Numbered from the stretch's first letter, positions 44,558 to 57,555 are shown. The stretch: DNA of 64,000 bases from Ursus arctos (GCF_023065955.2 NW_026622841.1:14890501-14954500); one strand, 5' to 3'. Made by a program: numbers and translations. Notes: a model not told the origin generated them from the sequence alone.

Positions 44558-44922
44558 TGTTAGAGACTGAAGTTTGTGTCCCCTCAAAATTCATGTATTG
44601 AAGCCTAATCCCCAGTCTGATAGTGTTCAGAGGGAGGAACCTTTAGAAGACAATTAGGTTAGAAGGAGTCATTAGGATGGCACCTCCATGATGGGATTAG
44701 TGCCCTTGTAAGAAGAGTTAGAGACCAGAACTCTCTTTGTCTCCATTATGTGAGGGTAGTAAGATGGAGGAGGCCTGCAGGCCAGGAAGGGGGCCCTCAC
44801 CATAACCTGGCCATCCTGGCACCCTAATCTTGGACTCGCAGCCTCCATAACTGTGAGAAATAAATGTCTGCTGTTCGAGTCACTCCGTCTGTGGGATTCT
44901 GTTACAGCAGCCTGAACTAAGA
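44558..44922 (+). mobile_element. MaLR solo LTR (MST-like)
   Basis: Starts 'tgttagagactgaagtttgt', continues 'ccctcaaaattcatgtattg', 'aagcctaatccccagtctga', 'gggattagtgcccttgtaag', 'gggccctcaccata', 'aatcttggactcgcagcctc', 'tgtgagaaataaatgtctgc' (AATAAA signal near 44860) and ends 'acagcagcctgaactaagac'. This is the ERVL-MaLR LTR order of the MST/MLT1 group. No internal region adjoins it, so it is solo. Confidence 0.85.
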
Positions 44923-47900
44923 CCCCAATGTAATGTGTGTAGATTCTTGGTTTATTGTCACCTGTAAGATGGTGTATCACTGGATACAATCACGCGTGAA
45001 TTACTGCTCAGTCTCACCAGATATGTTCCCATATGCTCTGTCTCCAGCATTATGTAAGTTGGTATCAATTTCACCATGATATTCCTGGCATTATATTTTT
45101 TTAAAGTACGTAGATATAATCTACTGTCATAATTATGGAATCGTTTAATCCTTCTTCACTAAAGTACATTTGTATTTTATAAGTTGATGATTTCAATTTG
45201 AAATAAAGATCAATTTCCTAAAAGACATTTTAACTAAAAACTGTCTAGAGATTGGTACCCAAGAATACAGATCAAATATTTAAAATAGAAAAACTGAAAA
45301 TGCAGCTTTTAATGAAATTCTTCACTAATTAGGTCACTCCTCTTCATTTTTTCACCAGTAACCTATACTGCTAGGTCTTAGGCGGGAAGTACTTCAGCTC
45401 TGCAGCACAAATGATCAATCAGTAAATGGGGGTGGTGATCATCTCTAGCTGATATTAGGATGGGATGGGAAAAGGATGATAGTACTGCACAAGGGTGTTA
45501 TAGTATCATGTATATAATATGTGCTTCTGAACGCAATAGCTGTTCAAATGTTAGCTCTTTCCTGCTATTCATACACACCACCCAGAAGCCCTCTGATTTC
45601 TACTTTCTGGCTGCTGGCAAAGGCCATTAAGAATTTCAAAAAAGTCAGGATTGATTATTTTTGTTCTCCATGTATACCAGAGACAGGAAACACACACTTT
45701 TCTAGAATAATCTGGGATACTTCAGCTTTGAATGGACATTACCTTTGATGACCAACTGCATCCTTGCTGCCTGACCCTAAAGAAAATTCACCTAAGCATA
45801 GGTCAGACATGTGCAGAACTCACAGCCTGGCCCTGAGAGTTAATTTATGTCAGTGAAGATCCGTCAGAAGGAGATACAGGCATGGCCATCAACCTAATGA
45901 TGTGGTTACCAGTTCACTAAGTTCCTTTTCAACGGATGCATTTTTTCAAGTATGACATAAAAATATCAAGTAAATACCACTAGAAGACATAATGAAATAC
46001 TATACGTCCACTTTTTTTAAGTAACTAGAAAACTGTGATTATTGTTAAATTTTGCTTTCTTTTATTAGTAACTGAGTTATATGACATTTTAAGAGCAGAT
46101 AATTACACTGCCTATCTTCTGCAAAGCCAGATGAGTTTAAAAATACAAAAATCTTGCCATTTGACTCCATGAGAAAAGTAATTCTCAGTGTACCATTGGT
46201 CTTTTGTCTCAGATGTGTGTTTTTACCCATCCCTGCTGACTGATATGAATCACTAGCTTCACTGGATGAAAATTTGGGAAATCTCATTCTTTTCAGTGGA
46301 TTATGATTCATATTTCCATTTGTCATGTTTCTGCCTTTGTAACAGTGGGATGGGGCAACCTGTTGGCATTCATAGATTGCAATCTTTGACATTCTACTTG
46401 AAGATGATGACTTTTCTAAAAAACAGCGTAATGTAGAGACGTACAGTTCAGTACACTGAAGCTACTGTTAAAATGGTTTATGTCTTAATGATTTTAAACA
46501 CAAGAGAATCAAGCAATGTGATAGGCACATAACATCCTTTTAGCCATCTGGCATTCTATTAAATTATACTCTTTATATAAATGTGTAATTCAATAAGGAA
46601 ATTCATAAAACATTTGTAAAATCATTTTTGTGTCAAATTAACTTCAATTTAGAAAGCTATAATTTTCATATATTTCTGTCATCTGAGATCAAACAAAAAA
46701 AGCTGTGACATGGTAAAAGCCAAGTATTTTAAGATGCCAGGGGTTTTAATGGTTATGTGCACCAGGAATGTTCAAATGAACACAAAGAACACTGTATTGT
46801 CTGGTCTTTAAACAAAAGTGCAGGTGGATTGTTTAACTACCACACTACAAGCACCTTAAAAAAATTCCCCAGTGCTTAATTTGTTTTAATATTATAAAAA
46901 TTGATAAGGACTCACCTTAGGGGGAAAGATAGTGGAAATAAATACTTACGGTATTAAATGATCTTAGGAAACCAAAATTAGACATAGTCCAAAGAAATTC
47001 AATAATTTGTATTTTGTAACATATGTACTATTTTAATAAATTTCATTAAGTTACAACTGAAGCTTTCAAAGCATAAGAGAATGGAAACTTTCATTTATGT
47101 GACACTGGGACTTGTATCTTTCCTTGAGTCAAATGGCAACATTTTAAACTTAGCTGGGCTCTTTAGGGGAAAGACGATGTCATTATTTGCCATTACTAAT
47201 AGTGTACTGAGTTAACTATAAAAGAAATGAAACAAAAAATACTTTAAAATATTAGTCTCTTGATGTGCAGGTCAGGAGTAGTAATGGATAAAAATCTTAG
47301 GGAGTAGAAAGTCTACACAAAGACTGAATGTATTACATTCAGTGCCATCTATATGAACTGAAGATTCATTCTTTTTTAGAAATTGTATACCGTATGCCAA
47401 TTGGAAAACAGAATTGGAGTTTCACATGGCGTCTCAGAAATATATCAGTCTCTGTCCTGGAAATGCATGATATCTGAGTAGCTACTTTCACTGAGATTGT
47501 ATTTGAAAACACTTCATCAGTGCAGGTAGGCTTTTTAGAATACATTCGCTGAAGAACTCTGGAATAGCAACACTCGGCTTTGAGTCCTCTTTGCAAAAGA
47601 CTGAAGCGAAACCAACAGAACTAAAAGGAGAAATAGACTAGTTCACAATAATAATTGCAGATTTCAAAACCCATCTCTCAGAAATTAATAGAACAAATCG
47701 TCATAAAATGAGTAAGTATACTTACTTACTTTTCTATATATAGGAAACCTTAAAATACTATCAGTAAAATTAATCTATGTGATGTTTATCTAATACACAA
47801 CCCATCAATAATAGAATCACAGTCTTTTCATGAATCTTACATGATACATTCACCAAGAAATACTGCACTTCCCCCACCCACTTTTGGACAGTTTTGCTTT

Positions 47901-48385
47901 GTGCAGACAATAAAGGCTCACCTTACAGCTGAAGTTACCATTAAATTTGCCTTGCTTCATTTATTATGGACTGAATTATAGGACATTTGAATAGCAAAGG
48001 GGAGGTGTACGGCCACCTGGAGGGACAGGCTGTGGCTACACAGACGCAGCGTCAGCACAGCCCCCGCAGCAGGGCTGTGTGCTCAGGACACTCACACCAA
48101 CAGGACAGAGGAAGGACACAGGGAGCCTGGGGGAGGGTATGAACACGTGCTGTAGTGAGTGGTGTGTGGGACAGCAAGACCAAAGCGATGCTCACCCACT
48201 TCTAGTAACACATGTCCACGAAGTTTTCATTCCCGAAGGCACATTCAGCTGTTTTAAGGGCAGTCACGTTCAAATGATTATTTACAGCTGCAGACAGGAG
48301 GCAAGACAGAACCAAGTGTCTAAATACAGCAACTTGATTTGAGGATTTTGTTTATTAAAGGTCAACACAGAAACCAACTTTAGTC
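44923..48385. other. Unassigned segment
   Basis: 3.4 kb without a gene or nameable repeat. 45745-45960 and 48000-48350 are GC-richer and more complex than their surroundings. A 16-bp perfect palindrome AGTAAGTATACTTACT is at 47711-47726. The 115-codon minus-strand frame at 46045-46392 and the 87-codon plus frame at 48079-48342 are unrecognised. Confidence 0.35.
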
Positions 48386-48389
48386 ACAC

Positions 48390-49745
48390 AGGTGGTGAAA
48401 AACATACCAGAACCCAAAAAAAGGCATTGCAAGAAAAGAAAACTGCAGATCATATCCCTCATAAAGATTGACACAAAATCTTCAGCAGAATATTAGCAAA
48501 TATTAAATATGATAATATGTAAAATGGAATATGCTTCAGTTGGGTTCAACATGCAAAAATCAAGTCATGTAACTTGTCATATCAGCAAACTAAAGAAGAA
48601 AAATATGAGCATTTCAATATATGAAGAAAAAGTATTTGAAAAAATTTCACATCCATTCATGAAAAATTTTTTCTCATTGACTAGAAAATAAGGAAAACTC
48701 TTTAATCTGATGAAAGGCATCTGTAATAGTTATAGCTGATAGCATATTTATTGGTAATAGACTGAATGTTTCCCCCCAAAATTGGGAATGAGGAAAGGAT
48801 GTGCAATGTCACCACTCCTTCAAATATCACTCTAGAAGCTAGATAGTGCAATAGGGCAAGAAAAATAAAAATCATACAGATTGGGAAGGAAGAAATAGGA
48901 CTGTCTCTATTTACAGATGACCTGATTACCTATGTAGAAAAATCATATAAATCTGCAACAACAAACAAAGCCACTATAATAAAGGAGTTTAGGAAGGTTA
49001 CAGAATAAAAGATCAATATACAAAATTTAATTGTATTTGTATATACTAGCAATGAACAATTAAAAACTGAAGTTAATAGATTAGTTCAGTTTAAATTTAC
49101 ACACAAAAAAGAGAATTACTCAGGTATATAGTTATTGTAAAAACTACAAACATTAATTATTAATGAAAGAAGACCAAAATAAATGGAGAATATATGTTCA
49201 TGGATTAGAAGATGCAATATTGTTAAGATGTATTTTTTTTTCTAATTGGTCTATAGGGTCAATGCATTCCTAATAGAAATCCTAGAAGGAGTTTTTGGTT
49301 TTGTTTTTGTAGAAATGGATATGCTGACTCTAAAATTTATACTGGAACATATAGGAACCAGAAGAGCTAAAACGATTCTGGAAAAGAAGATAGATGGAGA
49401 ACTCACATTTCCTCATTAAGACTTACTATTTACCTACCGTATTTAAGATGTGATACTTGCAGAAGGATGGACCTATATATCAAAGAATCAAAATAGAATT
49501 TCCAAAAGTAGACCCCACACATATTTGGGCCAAATGATTTTTTGAGAAATACACAAAGGCAATTCATGGAGAAGAGATGAACTTTTTAACAAGTAATGGT
49601 GTAACAGTTTGACATGCATACACAAAATAATGAATCTCAGTTCCCCCATTGAATCATATGCTAAAATTAATTCAAAATGGATCATAAATCTAAATGGAAA
49701 ACCTAAAACTCTATACTTTCCAGTGGAAACATAAGATCTTTTTGT
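48390..49745 (+). mobile_element. L1 fragment, ORF2 RT to C-terminal region
   Basis: Plus-strand ORF2 landmarks in order: 'agaaaactgcagatcatatc' (48438), 'ttagcaaatattaaatatga', 'ttgggttcaacatgcaaaaa' (48539), 'gatgtgcaatgtcaccactc' (48799), 'gatcaatatacaaaatttaa' (49011), 'catggattagaagatgca' (49199), 'gaaccagaagagctaaaac' (49354) and 'tttgggccaaatgatttttt' (49523). Numerous stops; no intact domain. Confidence 0.92.
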
Positions 49746-50187
49746 TCTGAACTACACTAAAGTTCCTTACATACAACACTGAAAGCATAATCCTTAAAGG
49801 AAATCTTTTAAGATAGTTTTTGTTGAACAGAAGTCCTCAAAATCAAAAGGAAGCAGAGAACTTAGGTCTTCAAGTCCCAGTAACAAACACACATGACCTA
49901 GAACTCAAAGAATATGGCCATTGTTACTCAAGTTCTTGTTTTTCCCAAAGACTTGCGTTCTCTCAGGGAACACCACCAACTGAAATACAGGATTGCTAAA
50001 CCACCTATGGCTTTCTAAAGACCAGATGCTCTCTGAACATCAAATATTTTTATAAATACTGCCCTCTGATGCACTGCCTCCTTCTTCAAAGAGTTAATGT
50101 TCTCTCATCTTCGTTATTCTCAGTTCATACTTCAGGTCCTCCAGATGGCTCCACTGACCAATTCTGTCTCATCCTCAGTAGTGCCAT
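49746..50187. other. Unassigned segment
   Basis: Nothing recognised. Confidence 0.4.
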
Positions 50188-50300
50188 GCTATGGGCTGAA
50201 TTGTAGCGCTCCAAAAATTCATGTGTTCAAGTCCTAAACCCCTGTTCCTCATATATAACCAATTTGAAGATAGGTCTTCACAGATCTACATTTAGGGTCT
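50188..50300 (+). mobile_element. LTR scrap, MaLR/ERVL-like 5' end
   Basis: 'gctatgggctgaattgtagc', 'caaaaattcatgtgttcaag', 'tcctaaacccctgttcctca' and 'gaagataggtcttcacaga' resemble the first ~110 bp of an MLT/MST-type LTR. The remainder is missing. Confidence 0.5.
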
Positions 50301-50454
50301 CTCCTGCTTAAGTTAAGACAAAGCCGGGAACTTTATAAACCTTAGGTCATTCCGTTCTCATTTTGTTTACTAGAAAAATAAGACCAACAGAAGCTTAATA
50401 AATGATCTGAGAGCACACAAGATATCACAGAATGAGATCTGAATCCATCTAAAG

Positions 50455-50661
50455 TAGGGGTCAGCAAACTTTTTCTATGAAGGACCAGATAGTAATTACT
50501 TAAGGCTTTGCAGTTCGTACAGTTTTTGTCACAACTGCTCAACTGTGCCCTGTTGAGCCACAGACAAGGAGGAAAGGAATGGATGTGGATGTGTTCCAAT
50601 AAAACTTTATATATAAAAACAGGTTGTAGAATGGATTTGGTGGTGGTTTGTCAAGCCCTGA
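50455..50661 (+). mobile_element. hAT-type MITE (MER family, not named)
   Basis: A common mammalian short DNA element: 'taggggtcagcaaacttttt', 'gaaggaccagatagtaatta', 'aaggctttgcagttcgtaca', 'ctgctcaactgtgccctgtt', 'gtgttccaataaaacttta', and an end 'gtttgtcaagccctga' that is an imperfect inverted copy of its start. I recognise the element but not its exact Repbase name. Confidence 0.75.
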
Positions 50662-51930
50662 TATAAAGTCTTGTCTCTTAAATCTATACCACACATCTTG
50701 ACAAAAGCATTTAAAATTGAAACACAATCTTTATTCCTCTTTTTAAAGCCTTTACAAGAATTCCAATTAAGAACTCTCTGTGTATTTTTAACACATGATG
50801 ATATATCCCTCACTGTGATGGCTTAATTAGTATACAATCCATGCCTAGTTGAATGTAAATGAAGTGCTTACTTCATGATAATTTGAAACGCTCTGTTGTA
50901 TCATGAGCAGTTATTAAAAGCCTCATTGACATGATTGCTTATTTTGTTTTAAAATTTATTGTCAAGATGCAAGTTGGCAGGTTTTATCCATTCTTTTTCT
51001 AAATACCAAACAATGCTATGGCATGGAAGAAAATGTCAACTAGAATATTTTCCTTGGGGCTTATATGATGAAAACTGGCACAATAATATTAATACAATAG
51101 ATTACGTATTCAGTCAATACATGATATCCTAGATATACCCAGATAGCTGGTACATGATCCCAACCTTATGATTATTCAATATTTTTAGTAGAGTTAAGAG
51201 CATACTCTTATATCTCTATTACATTGTTTTTCACCTTGCATAGTTGTTTTCTTTTTGGTTTTTGTTTGTTTTGTTTTGTTTTTTTGCCTGAAGATCATGA
51301 TGGAGAAGGTGATTGTCTTTGTATGGGAAAGAGGATTCTAGAATCCTCAGAACAATTTCCTTCACCAAATATGTTTGGCAAATACATTTATGTGGGCTTC
51401 ATTAGGCAACACATATTATAAAGTTATCTAAATAAATGCTTTTAATCTGTTTTGCATTTTAAACTCATGTGGGGTTTATTTTTATTTTGAAAGTATGGTT
51501 CTTGTGGCCATACATGGATATTATAGTTCACCTGATCTGAGGTGAAGCCAGGGATCTGCATTCTAAATCAATAATCCAAATCTGCATTTTAAAGTCAGAT
51601 AAGTTACCTGAAGATCACAATTTAGGAAGAATCACCTAACTTCTTAGATCAGAATGAATTATCAGGTAGCTGGGTTTACATATAAAACTCAACAGAACTA
51701 GGCTATAATGACATTGTACAATGGTGTCCTAGATCGCTGGAAGAATTTCTGTGGATTACAGCAAGGATGAAGATGGATTGGGACACTCTTAGTGGACTTG
51801 GTCCATGTTGGGCCTCTTAAAGTAGACAGTAGGATCAGACGGAAACAGTGTAGAAGGAGGACTTACTCCCACAAAGGATATGAGGTTTTACCCCCATCTC
51901 AGAATATAGGAAAATTATATTCTGGTCAAG
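50662..51930. other. Unassigned segment
   Basis: A (TTTTG)n/(GTTTT)-like run at 51258-51284. 51530-51640 ('agggatctgcattctaaatc', 'gaagatcacaatttagg') may be a decayed MER5-type piece. No gene. Confidence 0.35.
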
Positions 51931-52275
51931 AAAACCTGGGTTTTCTTTTGGGGTGATGGAAATGTTTTGGAAATAGAAGTGCCACTGAATTGTTCACTTG
52001 AAAATGGTCACTTTTGGGGCACCTGGGTGGCTCAGTCAGTTGAGCATTTGGCTCTTGGTTTCAGCTCTGTCATGATCTCATGGATCATGATCTAATGGGT
52101 CCCGAGTTCAAGCCCCCTCTATGGGCTCCATGCTCAGCCGAGAGTTTACTAAAATATTCACTCCCACTGCCCTCCCCACTTGCACAGACTCTCTCTCTAA
52201 AATAAATAAATAAATCTTAAAATGGACACTTTTATGTATTGTGAATTTCATCTCAAAAAATTTAACTTCTCCAGT
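51930..52275 (+). mobile_element. L1-type 3' end remnant, split by a SINE
   Basis: 'tggggtgatggaaatgtttt' (51950), 'gccactgaattgttcacttg' (51981), then after the SINE 'tatgtattgtgaatttcatc' and 'tcaaaaaatttaac'. This is the terminal text of many older L1 3' UTRs. Confidence 0.6.
52016..52218 (+). mobile_element. CAN-SINE
   Basis: Head 'ggggcacctgggtggctcag', CT tract shortened to 'ctctctctaaaataaataaa'. A small internal repeat 'atgatctcatggatcatgat' follows the A-box. Target duplication aaaatgg(t/a)cactttt at 52001-52015 and 52219-52233 with one mismatch. Confidence 0.93.
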
Positions 52276-53755
52276 AAATAATTTAACTTGAATTATAATT
52301 TTAATCATGGTAATCTTTAAGAGAAAGTTTAAATAACCCCAATATCCCAGATTTATGTGGAAAAAATAGTCTGTCAGATGTTGAAAGTAGAGCTTACTAC
52401 CCTCTCATCTTATGGAAGCTAAAGGCTCTCAATACCACAGACACGTGTGGGTGCCATGATTTTTTTAGTGTCAAAATGCAAATATTGGGAGAAGACAGGT
52501 GCCTATGTGCTGTGATGTCAAGAATACCAGAGTTCTTTTTTTCTATTATACCATTTCTTTCACAGATAAAATTTGTTGATTGTCCCACCCAGTTCCTTAC
52601 TAATAATCAAAGGTTTTCATGACTCCGAAAGAAAATAATTTATAATGTCAAATGTTCTAAATGCACATCAAAGTCAAATAATAAACAAGTGTTTATTTTC
52701 CTAAAAATAAAATAAATACTACAGGAAAAAATAGTGTAGGCATCTGTAATAAGGTTAGGAGAAAGGCACACTTGCAAGACAAAATAATCAAAAAAAGGAA
52801 GCTGGGATCCTTGTAGATACACTTAATACTTGCTGACCTAAAGCTAATGCTGCAAAACACTTCAGGAAATGCTACGCAAAGGGAGGCATTGACAGACCAA
52901 ACAAGTGATGTATTATAGAAATAAAACAAGAGCCACCATTATTGGATCATCACACGTTAATCCAAATCAAAAATTAACGCCAGCATGTCATGTCCAGGGA
53001 TCTCCTGAGAACATTCATGTTGGTGATTTATATAATGAATTACTAATGTGATAGTTCAGATCCACTTTTGCATATACACTATGGATTTTCTATTTGCCCT
53101 GAGCCTAATAAAAAATATTTATGAGTCTCTGATTACATGGAGAATTCTTTGTTAAGAACCAATGAGAAAAAAATCAAAACTGTTTACTCTCAATAACATT
53201 TCCCATGCTTCCATTCAAATACTTATCAATAAATACTAGAAAATAATGGACTAGAGAGTTTAGTAAATTTTAGGAAATTAATTCATTTTACACATTGAAT
53301 GTAATAATTTATAATATTTTTCTGGAATAGTTCCATATTTTTAAAATGGTGAGTGAAGATAAAAACTAAATACAGTTAAAATTTATAGGTATATTTTACA
53401 GTTTTAAAAATATGCTATGGTTGAACTATAAATGAAATTTTTATTTAAAATTCAAAATGGCTTTTTTTGGAGACAGTTTATTAAAGCAATTAATTTGGTT
53501 GTTTTACTTGTGCATTGAATGTTTCGCAATTGAGTAGTTACTATAATTATGTCATTACAATAATTATGCAATTACTCTCTGTAATTATATCATTTAATTA
53601 TATAAGTATGCTTACAGGAATTAGTTATATAATTAGAACATGTAATTACATAGTAAAATAGAAAACTATATTTTAAAACACACTAACTTGGATATATTGG
53701 CCTATTTCAAATTATAATATTCAAAGTATTAAGATTCCTTTATCCTGTACAAAAT
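52276..53755. other. Unassigned, very AT-rich segment
   Basis: No gene or named repeat. 53530-53660 is a dense cluster of TAATTA/ATAATTAT words. Confidence 0.4.
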
Positions 53756-53941
53756 TTCTTAAAATGTTTAAAAACTTTTTATTTTGGAATAGTTATAATT
53801 TTTCAGAAAATCTGTATTCCTTTCATCCAGATACTCCATTCAAGTTTTGCCAATTGTCCAATTATGTCTATTTTTACAAAATGATCCAATCTGAGATCAT
53901 GCATTGCACTCAGCTGCCATGTCTTTTTCAACTTCTTCAAT

Positions 53942-54056
53942 ATGTATACATGTATGTATGTATGTGTCTGTCTATCTAGAAATAGGTCTATTGATCTCTA
54001 TATCTATCTGTTGATTTATCTGTGTATCTATCTATCCATCTATCTATCACTTTTCT
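53942..54056. repeat. Tetranucleotide microsatellite (TGTA)n-(ATCT)n
   Basis: A TGTA block at 53948-53964 followed by interrupted ATCT/CTAT units through 54055. Compound and imperfect, embedded in the old L1-type repeat. Likely polymorphic. Confidence 0.95.
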
Positions 54057-55153
54057 ATTTCTCAACCTATCCATCTATCCTTCTGGTCAAAACCATGACT
54101 CCACAAATGGATCAACACCGCCAATTCGAATTAAAAATTCATTCCAGCTTTCCCCCTTTTTCCAGTTTGTAAATAACTTCTCAACTTGAGAAATTTGGTT
54201 CTCATTATCCTTACTGTATTTACTTATTTGCTCACCTCTAGAAGAGTCCCTCAGTCCTTTCTTGGCATCTATGATCTTATTATGTTGAAGGTTACAGATC
54301 GATTATTCTGTAGAATGATCCTCAGTTTGCTTTCGACTGATGTTTCCTCATGGTTGGACTCAGGCTTTGCACTTTTGGTAGGGAATCCCAGAATGATTTT
54401 GTACTCCTCTTCTTATGCCCCTTAGGAGATGTAGGGATTTCATTGTGTTCCATTGCTGTTGATGATAACTCTAAGCAGTTAAATAAGGTGGTGTCTGCCA
54501 GTTTCTTTACTGTAAAATCTATCTTTTTCCATGTGTAATTAATAAGTATGTGGAGATACTTGGCACTTGTAAATATTTTGCTCTGTGAGATATCCTGGTT
54601 TCACCTACTGGTTCATCAAAGTTCACCCAATAAATAGTTCATCAAATAATCTTGCCTGAAAATTTTATTATTATGATGGCTACCAGGTGGTGATTTTTCT
54701 AATTATCTCAATCTTTCTACATGTATTATTTATCACTATAAGAAAGAGTTTTATCATATTCACTCATTCCTTTGTCTATTTGTATCAATATATTTCATAG
54801 ATTACTAAATATTGCTAAAACTTATTGTAATAAAATCCATCATCATTATTATTTATTTTCATGCTCAAATTATCTCAGATTTTGGCAAGTGAGAGTTCAT
54901 TCAAGCTGAGTTCTGTTCTTTTCAACAGATTTCCATCAGCTTTTGAGCATTTCCCTACTATTTGCCATAATAGTGTGTTTTAGGTTCATCTTCTACTTTG
55001 CCTACCTACCCCAAGACTCAGTCATCTCTCTAAGGAGCCTTGTTTTCTTCTCATAGAGAATGGTATTTAGAAATGAAGACCTTCATGCTAAGTGTGTTCA
55101 TTGTTACTGGGGTGTTGCCATTCTCAAATTCTCTCAATAAAGCCAAGAAAAAA

Positions 55154-55182
55154 ATAGACACACACAAACACACACACACATA
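55154..55182. repeat. (CA)n microsatellite
   Basis: A short imperfect CA run following an A-rich stretch. Confidence 0.9.
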
Positions 55183-55400
55183 GATGCAAACTCATACAAA
55201 TATATTTTACATGTATACATACTGTACATCTGTAGTGTATCAATATATTACATATTGATAACTGTTAGTTTAGAGTGATTCTTCCAATTCTAATCCAGCA
55301 CATCAAAGTTTATTATACCTTCTTCAACTTAAGAAACCTGACTCTTATTATCCTCCATATGTGTGCTAATGTAGTCAGTCACATGTATATAACCAATCTC

Positions 55401-56609
55401 TGACCCTTCGTAGGCACTGCCTTGCTCGGTTGCCATTGACCATTGCTGGACCGCCACCCCCTTAGCTGCTTTTTCACATGGGCCCCAACCTTCTTGGAAG
55501 TCTGTCCCCTTTGCCATCTTTCTCCTTCAATTCCAACACTTTAAATAATCTGTCCAAAGTTGTACATTATTCTCTTAAACTTCAACATATAAACTGCCAC
55601 ACTATACCTTGACTATTGGTATAAATGTCTGTGTTATCAAATGGGCCATAAACTCCCCTGTTCCTAGCAACTATTAGATGTGTAATAAAATTTTAATGTA
55701 TGCATGTTTTAATTGCATGTGTTATCCAATATGTTTCTACCTAACAATCAATAAAAGGTTTTGGAAAATTCCAAGGACTTCTATGAATGACATTTTTATC
55801 TTTATCCTGATACTTTAAGCAGATGTAGCAACAATTTAAAATATTCTGATATACCTAGAAAGAATGGATGAAAATGAAAATAAAAATGGATGACTTTGAG
55901 AGTGAAGGGGAGGAAGTACAAAGAAATTAATAGTTATGAATGTATCGGTTCGGAGAGATCAACAAAATATATGACTCTCAGTTGTAGGTGGTATCAATTG
56001 AACGGCAAGGTATTAAAGAACTGGAGAAAAAGTTGTATGCACCCAAATGTGTATACTGGACCTGTGCTATGGGAAGATACTACATGTACGTAATTCTTCC
56101 TGTAAATGTGTCTCATAGATTAAAATAATTCTTTGACATTTTTGAATCATCTGATATCTAATAAACTTTCTTTTTTAGACAAATACATTTATTCCAAACA
56201 TCTACATGTCGTAAAAATGCTAAATTTCAGTGTTTCCCCTTTATTTCTTTTTAATAGGAAGTCACAAATATAGTAAAAGTCTGTGTTCTTTTCCATCAGT
56301 TTATTCTGCCTTTTACTAATAAATAACTTTGAAACTTGCATTTATTTAAAGTTTCTTAAATTGTTTTGAAGTCTTATTTATAAGATTTTTTTACAAGGTA
56401 CAAAACAGTTTACATATGCTAGCTTCACAAAACCCTTGTGATATAGGTCAAACAAGAGACATATAATGTCTCTTTTTGCATAATAGGCATTCCCATTTAT
56501 ATGGTATTTGGATACAGGTATGCATCTGTATAAAACATATGGATTATGTCGTTTTAGACAAACTTTTTTTTTTCCAGAAAAAGAAAATCAATATACTACA
56601 TAGGCAAGA
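55401..56609. other. Unassigned segment
   Basis: No gene or repeat recognised. A 62-codon minus frame at 55329-55517 has no supporting context. Confidence 0.4.
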
Positions 56610-56611
56610 GC

Positions 56612-56828
56612 AAAGGGTCTAGGTTCAAACTGAACTAGATTCAATGTCTAGCTCTGACACATGGAGCTGTATGACCTAGGGAAAGTGACTTAATTTTTTG
56701 AACCTCTGTTTCTTTGTAGATAAAAAAGGGGATAGTAACACTTACTTTGCTTATTTGTTGGGAAGACTTAAGATATTTTATGTATAGTGACAAGCATAAC
56801 AGAAATGCTCCATAAACACTTCTTTTAT
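56612..56828 (+). mobile_element. MIR, nearly full-length
   Basis: 'aaagggtctaggttcaaact', 'caatgtctagctctgacaca', 'agctgtatgacctagggaaa', 'gtgacttaattttttgaacc', 'tctgtttctttgtagataaa', 'gggatagtaacacttacttt', 'gacaagcataacagaaatgc', 'tccataaac' follow the complete MIR order including its 3' 'cctggcacatagtaagcgctcaataaa' region. Confidence 0.85.
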
Positions 56829-57369
56829 AACTAAAAATCCTGTGGTTGGTTGTAATCAGATTCATAAAGACATGACTTTAGGTAAATAAAAGGTGAGAAT
56901 AATTAAACAAGTGAAATTTTTGCCAACTTTCTCAGGATTCAGGAGAAGAAATGTATCAACACTAAATTAATTCCATAAAATAGTGTCATCAGTAGTTAGA
57001 AACATCAAAAATCATTGTTTAGTCATTAATGTGTCCCCTTCAAACAGGTGACTTTAATCAAAGTGTTTCCTGCAATCTTAGGAAATAGCTTTAATAACAT
57101 TTCATCACTTACCAGTTTGTAAATGGAGAAAAATGGTATCCACTTCAGGAAAAATTAAATAGGAAAATACAAAAAATTGAACACTGAATTGGAGGTTATC
57201 CCCCATAGTGTTTTGTCAGTGCTATTATTGAAATTTTTTCCAAATACCTCTTTTCTAACAATTGGTGATAAATGGACTTGAAATTGTTACAGTTAATGAT
57301 AGAAATCAAGACAGCAAAATTACTGGTGACATTTTATAAAATTGCACATAAATTCCATGTGTATAAATC
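56829..57369. other. Unassigned segment
   Basis: Nothing recognised. Confidence 0.4.
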
Positions 57370-57380
57370 AACTAACTCCT

Positions 57381-57505
57381 GGGGTGCCTGGCTGGCTCCG
57401 CCGGTAGAGCATACAACTCTGGATCTTGGGGTTGTGAGTTCAAGCCCCATGTTGGGTGTAGAGATTACTTTAAAAGTAAAATCTTAAAAAATATAAATAA
57501 ATAGA

Positions 57506-57544
<39 letters not shown>

Positions 57545-57555
57545 ACAAACTAACT
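57381..57555 (+). mobile_element. tRNA-Lys-like CAN-SINE, short ancestral type
   Basis: Head 'ggggtgcctggctggctccg', then 'ccggtagagcatacaactct' (A-box region), 'gatcttggggttgtgagttc' and B-box 'gttcaagccccat', then 'gggtgtagagattacttt' and the tail. It lacks the long CT-rich body of the other copies and stays closer to tRNA-Lys. Tail is (AAAT)n, 57494-57545. Perfect 11-bp duplication aactaactcct at 57370-57380 and 57556-57566. Confidence 0.93.

Larger units (their letters stand above)
53756..55400 (-). mobile_element. Old L1-type 3' UTR region (probable)
   Basis: A long text that I recognise as a widespread ancient repeat, most likely L1M 3' UTR read in reverse: 'gccaattgtccaattatgtc' (53849), 'catgcattgcactcagctgc' (53899), 'gatgtttcctcatggttgga' (54340), 'aaggtggtgtctgccagttt' (54486), 'tgtaattaataagtatgtgg' (54534), 'aggtggtgatttttctaatt' (54686), 'aatggtatttagaaatgaag' (55060). 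Class call moderate; subfamily not assigned. Confidence 0.55.

Noticed and set aside
46045..46392. 115-codon minus-strand ORF
   Set aside because: No recognised domain or start context. With stop codons near 6-7% of triplets in this AT-rich DNA, a few frames of this length are expected by chance in six frames over 64 kb.
47711..47726. 16-bp palindrome AGTAAGTATACTTACT as an operator or origin
   Set aside because: Isolated AT-rich palindromes of this size arise by chance; there is no context for a regulatory site.
57381..57460. tRNA-Lys gene
   Set aside because: The tRNA-like head lacks a credible full cloverleaf and continues into a SINE body and tail flanked by target duplications.
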